From Candidatus Gastranaerophilales bacterium (GTDB lineage: Bacteria > Cyanobacteriota > Vampirovibrionia > Gastranaerophilales > Gastranaerophilaceae), in assembly GCA_944326565.1 (NCBI GenBank), contig CALVEL010000002.1, forward strand, positions 207,353 to 271,352: 64,000 bases of DNA. The letters run 5' to 3'. A program made the position numbers and the translations under genes. Positions 61,479-64,000 of the stretch are shown one piece after another. Numbering within the stretch: the first letter of the stretch is position 1; the number at the start of each line of letters is the position of its first letter. Under the pieces are notes generated by a model that did no database searches, was not told where the DNA came from, and was given only the letters and a program-made list of their open reading frames with translations.

Positions 61479-62867
61479 ATGAGCAGTATAAAATTCGGAA
61501 CAGATGGCTGGAGAGCTGTATTAGGAAAAGATTTTACAAAGGAAAATGTAATTAAAGTCTCAAAAGCTGTCGGTAAATATGTATATGATAACTTTGGCAA
61601 GGATAAATTAATAATAGTCGGATACGATCCGAGAAACATGGCTGATGAATTTTCAAAAATTTCAGCAGAAGTATTAGCTGAATTGGGATTTGAGGTTTTA
61701 TACAGTGATAAAATACTTCCGACTCCTGTACTTGCATATAATGCAAAACATCTTAATGCTTGTGCTTTAATGTTTACAGCCTCACACAATCCTCCTGAAT
61801 ATTTAGGGATAAAATTTATTCCTGATTATGCTGGACCTGCCACATCAGATATTACTGATGAGATTGTTTCAAATTTGGAAATAGATTTTAAAAAGTTTGC
61901 AGATGGCGCAGTTGAAAAATATGATTTTAGCAAAGATTATTTTACGCATATTGAATCATTAATAAATATTGAAAAAATTAGAGCATTAGACACAAATATA
62001 ATTTTTGACGGATTGTATTCTGCAAGTATTGGATATTTTGATAAGCTGTTGGATATGCATAAAGTTAAATTTGATAGTATTCATATGTTCTATGATAAAA
62101 ATTTTGGCGGGGGAATGCCTGAGCCAAAACCAAAGTATATGAAGGAATTGATTGAAAGAATAAAAAAATCTCAAAATTCTGTCGGGTTTGCAAATGACGG
62201 GGATGCTGACAGATTTGGCGTAATAAATGAAAATGGTGAATATGTTACTCCTAACGAAATTATTTCAATGCTTTTGATTCATTTGAGAAATAATAAAGGA
62301 TTTAATGGTTCTGTTATCAAAACAGTGGGTGCAAGTCTTTTGATAGATAAAGCCGCTCAAAAACTTGGTGTAGAAGTAATAGAGACTGCAGTCGGATTTA
62401 AACATGTCGGTGAGGCAATGAGAAAGTACAACCCGATAATAGGCGGTGAAGAAAGTGGGGGATTAAGTATTCAAGGACATATCCCCGAAAAAGACGGAAT
62501 CCTTGCAAATCTTTTAATTCTGGAAATGATGGCGTATTATCAAAAGTCTCTGGTTGAATTACAAAAAGAGTTATATGAATTTGTTGGATGCAGGTTCTAT
62601 AATGACAGAATTGATAAAAGATTAGAGAATCAATCAATGGTGAAACCTGTGATAGAAAGGTTTAAGAATTTATCAAAAATAGGTGATATTTCAATAATAA
62701 AAAAAGATTTCAAAGATGGGGCTAAATTATATTTGGAGGATAATACAAGCTGGATTTTAATACGACCCAGCGGTACAGAGCCTCTTTTAAGAATATATTT
62801 TGAAAGTGACAGTGAGAAAAAGATTGACAATTTAAAAACAATAATAGCAGGTTGTAACATTTTTTAA
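61479..62867 (+). CDS. Phosphoglucomutase/phosphomannomutase family protein
   Basis: 462 residues. Alpha-D-phosphohexomutase fold: N-terminal IKFGTDGWRAVLGKDFT, catalytic Ser102 in FTASHNPPEYLG, metal-binding DGDADRFGV, substrate loop GGEESGGLSI, and the phosphate-binding C-terminal domain (WILIRPSGTEPLLRIYFES). It interconverts hexose 1- and 6-phosphates. The exact sugar (glucose, mannose or glucosamine) is not determined by motif. AAAAGGG lies about 9 nt before ATG 61479. Confidence 0.93.
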   Translation: MSSIKFGTDGWRAVLGKDFTKENVIKVSKAVGKYVYDNFGKDKLIIVGYDPRNMADEFSKISAEVLAELGFEVLYSDKILPTPVLAYNAKHLNACALMFTASHNPPEYLGIKFIPDYAGPATSDITDEIVSNLEIDFKKFADGAVEKYDFSKDYFTHIESLINIEKIRALDTNIIFDGLYSASIGYFDKLLDMHKVKFDSIHMFYDKNFGGGMPEPKPKYMKELIERIKKSQNSVGFANDGDADRFGVINENGEYVTPNEIISMLLIHLRNNKGFNGSVIKTVGASLLIDKAAQKLGVEVIETAVGFKHVGEAMRKYNPIIGGEESGGLSIQGHIPEKDGILANLLILEMMAYYQKSLVELQKELYEFVGCRFYNDRIDKRLENQSMVKPVIERFKNLSKIGDISIIKKDFKDGAKLYLEDNTSWILIRPSGTEPLLRIYFESDSEKKIDNLKTIIAGCNIF

Positions 62868-62934
62868 TAAAAAAGTAAATTTTCTGCGGCATATAAACTT
62901 TATATAAATATGGAATAAACGAGGAGAATCAAAT

Positions 62935-64000
62935 ATGAGTGAGAATGTGCCAGAAATTAAACCTGTTACAATTAAAATTCAAAAAAACTATGGTATTTCA
63001 CATGCTTTGAAAAAGCTTGTGGAAGAACAAAAAATGGAGCTGACTGATGGGAAAATAACTGCAAGTGAATGGAATGCGGTATTGGACAAGCTTATAGAAA
63101 TTCAACAAAATCGTAAAGCTAATGGACAAGCTTCAATTTTCAGTGGAGGTAATGATAAAACTAAGTCCGGTTGGCATGGTAGTTTTGTGGTGCATCCTGA
63201 TCAGGAAATTCAATTTACAGCAGAAGAAATAGGATCTTTATATGAAGCGATGGGTGCAAAATTTACGGCACAGTCAACGCCATTGGAGCCTGACAAAGGC
63301 AAAGCAGATCCTGCGGACAAAGGCAAAGCAGACCCTGTGAATACTCCTACAGAAATCGAAGGTCCTAACGGTACCGTAATAAAAGACGGTAAGTATTATT
63401 CAAAAGATGGTACACAATTAGTACCTGAGTATGCAAAAGGTACTGAAATGAAATTTGAAAGCGGTGTATCTGCAAGGGTTTGGGAAAACGGTGAAAAAGC
63501 TGTATTTCGTGATGAAGCTGGTAAACAGATGAAACCGGCAGATTTTATGAATAAGTATCCAACTGAATATACAAATATTATTGCTCAGCAGTTTGTAAAT
63601 ATGGCTGGGGAAGAAACTATAAAGGATATGCAAGTTCAATTCAATGCACAAGATGGTAAAATTGTAAGTGCGGATTTTACTCTAAACGGCAAGAAAGTAA
63701 ACGGTAAAGCTCCGATTTCAGTTAAATTGGTGGCAGAAAAACTTGGAATTCAGCCAAAGCAAAAGGAGACAGAACCACCTGCTGCATCACAAACAGAAGT
63801 TACTGAAGGAGTAACTGAAGAAAAACGAACTGATAAATACGGTCGTGAATATACTGCGCAAATAAAAGATGGAAAAGAAAAAACCGCTATATATTATAAA
63901 GCAGATGGCAAGACAATAGATTATAGATATGACTATGAATATGACAGTGCAGGCAATATGACAAAAGCGACTCGAACTCGAGGCGATGGCACACTTGGTT
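62935..64000 (+). CDS. Large surface-type protein with EF-hand-like and YD-like segments, cut by the window end
   Basis: At least 355 residues, still open at the window edge. The N-terminus SENVPEIKPVTIKIQKNYGI lacks a signal peptide. An EF-hand-like loop (LTDGKITASEWNAVLDKL) follows, then a small repeat (EPDKGKADPADKGKADPV), a beta-rich middle with GPNGTVIKDGKYYSKDGTQL, and RHS/YD-like DYRYDYEYDSAGNMTKATRT at the end. GAGGAG precedes ATG 62935. It could be an adhesin or a toxin-type surface protein; the C-terminus would decide. Confidence 0.7.
   Translation, partial: MSENVPEIKPVTIKIQKNYGISHALKKLVEEQKMELTDGKITASEWNAVLDKLIEIQQNRKANGQASIFSGGNDKTKSGWHGSFVVHPDQEIQFTAEEIGSLYEAMGAKFTAQSTPLEPDKGKADPADKGKADPVNTPTEIEGPNGTVIKDGKYYSKDGTQLVPEYAKGTEMKFESGVSARVWENGEKAVFRDEAGKQMKPADFMNKYPTEYTNIIAQQFVNMAGEETIKDMQVQFNAQDGKIVSADFTLNGKKVNGKAPISVKLVAEKLGIQPKQKETEPPAASQTEVTEGVTEEKRTDKYGREYTAQIKDGKEKTAIYYKADGKTIDYRYDYEYDSAGNMTKATRTRGDGTLG

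Noticed and set aside
1..64000. tRNA, rRNA or CRISPR arrays
   Set aside because: I saw no cloverleaf-type TTCGANNC segments in gene-free regions, no rRNA motifs and no regularly spaced repeats.

Overview
The window is AT-rich and densely coded. It fits a non-photosynthetic, gut-type relative of the Cyanobacteria (Melainabacteria/Vampirovibrionia, probably Gastranaerophilales-like). This is an inference from three things: several type IV prepilin-like proteins with a 'FTLAEVLITLGI...AMTLP' N-terminus and a C-terminal 'ENQEYL.C' block, an RpaB-like regulator with a NblS-like kinase, and a HEAT-repeat protein of the phycobilisome-lyase type without any photosynthesis gene. Bases 1-490 hold a cut aquaporin, and the right edge cuts a surface protein with YD-like repeats.

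Layout: 0.5-8.8 kb has PgeF, a secreted alpha/alpha-toroid-like protein, a diguanylate cyclase, an HD protein, an XRE regulator, a glycosyltransferase, a hydrolase and the hom-thrC pair. 8.85-9.25 kb is a graveyard with an XRE remnant and a detached pilin 3' end. 9.4-14.9 kb has the NifU-like/GGGtGRT pair, a His/Cys-rich putative metal regulator, glucokinase, and DNA polymerase III delta and delta-prime. 14.9-25.5 kb has a sensor kinase, the HEAT protein, a pilin with a divergent regulator, IspD, L28, three TonB-C-like secreted proteins, RecA and a repeat protein. 25.5-30.5 kb is a minus-strand operon around a secreted GH13 enzyme. 30.6-35.5 kb has a ROK kinase, a GT9 enzyme, a GGDEF/HD-GYP protein and ThiL. 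35.6-43.1 kb holds two pilin-like genes flanking a methyltransferase/beta-propeller/DnaJ/GrpE operon and murA. 43.2-51.5 kb has Mfd, a PrsA-like foldase, a two-component system, TadA and a TIGR02757 protein. 51.5-63 kb has PPi-dependent phosphofructokinase, an LptF/G permease, an alcohol dehydrogenase, CysE, TyrS, an orphan tail-fibre cassette, PheA and a phosphohexomutase.

The most striking signal is a pair of pilin-like genes (35598 and 42115) whose start regions carry poly-G runs of 12 and 11 bases just after the start codon. The first reads in frame. In the second, the SD-linked ATG runs into a stop right after the run, and losing one G would restore a 328-residue prepilin. This looks like slipped-strand phase variation of surface pilins. 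The second gene also carries three GC-rich palindromic repeat units inside its reading frame, and a 30-bp perfect GC palindrome follows it. A pilin 3' fragment at 9093-9249 nearly matches the 3' end of the 35598 gene, which suggests recombination among pilin copies.

A second pattern is start-site architecture. At least eight genes have a -10 box ending exactly 6 nt before the start codon and no Shine-Dalgarno sequence, so they are probably transcribed as leaderless mRNAs. Most other genes have clear GGAGG-like sites.
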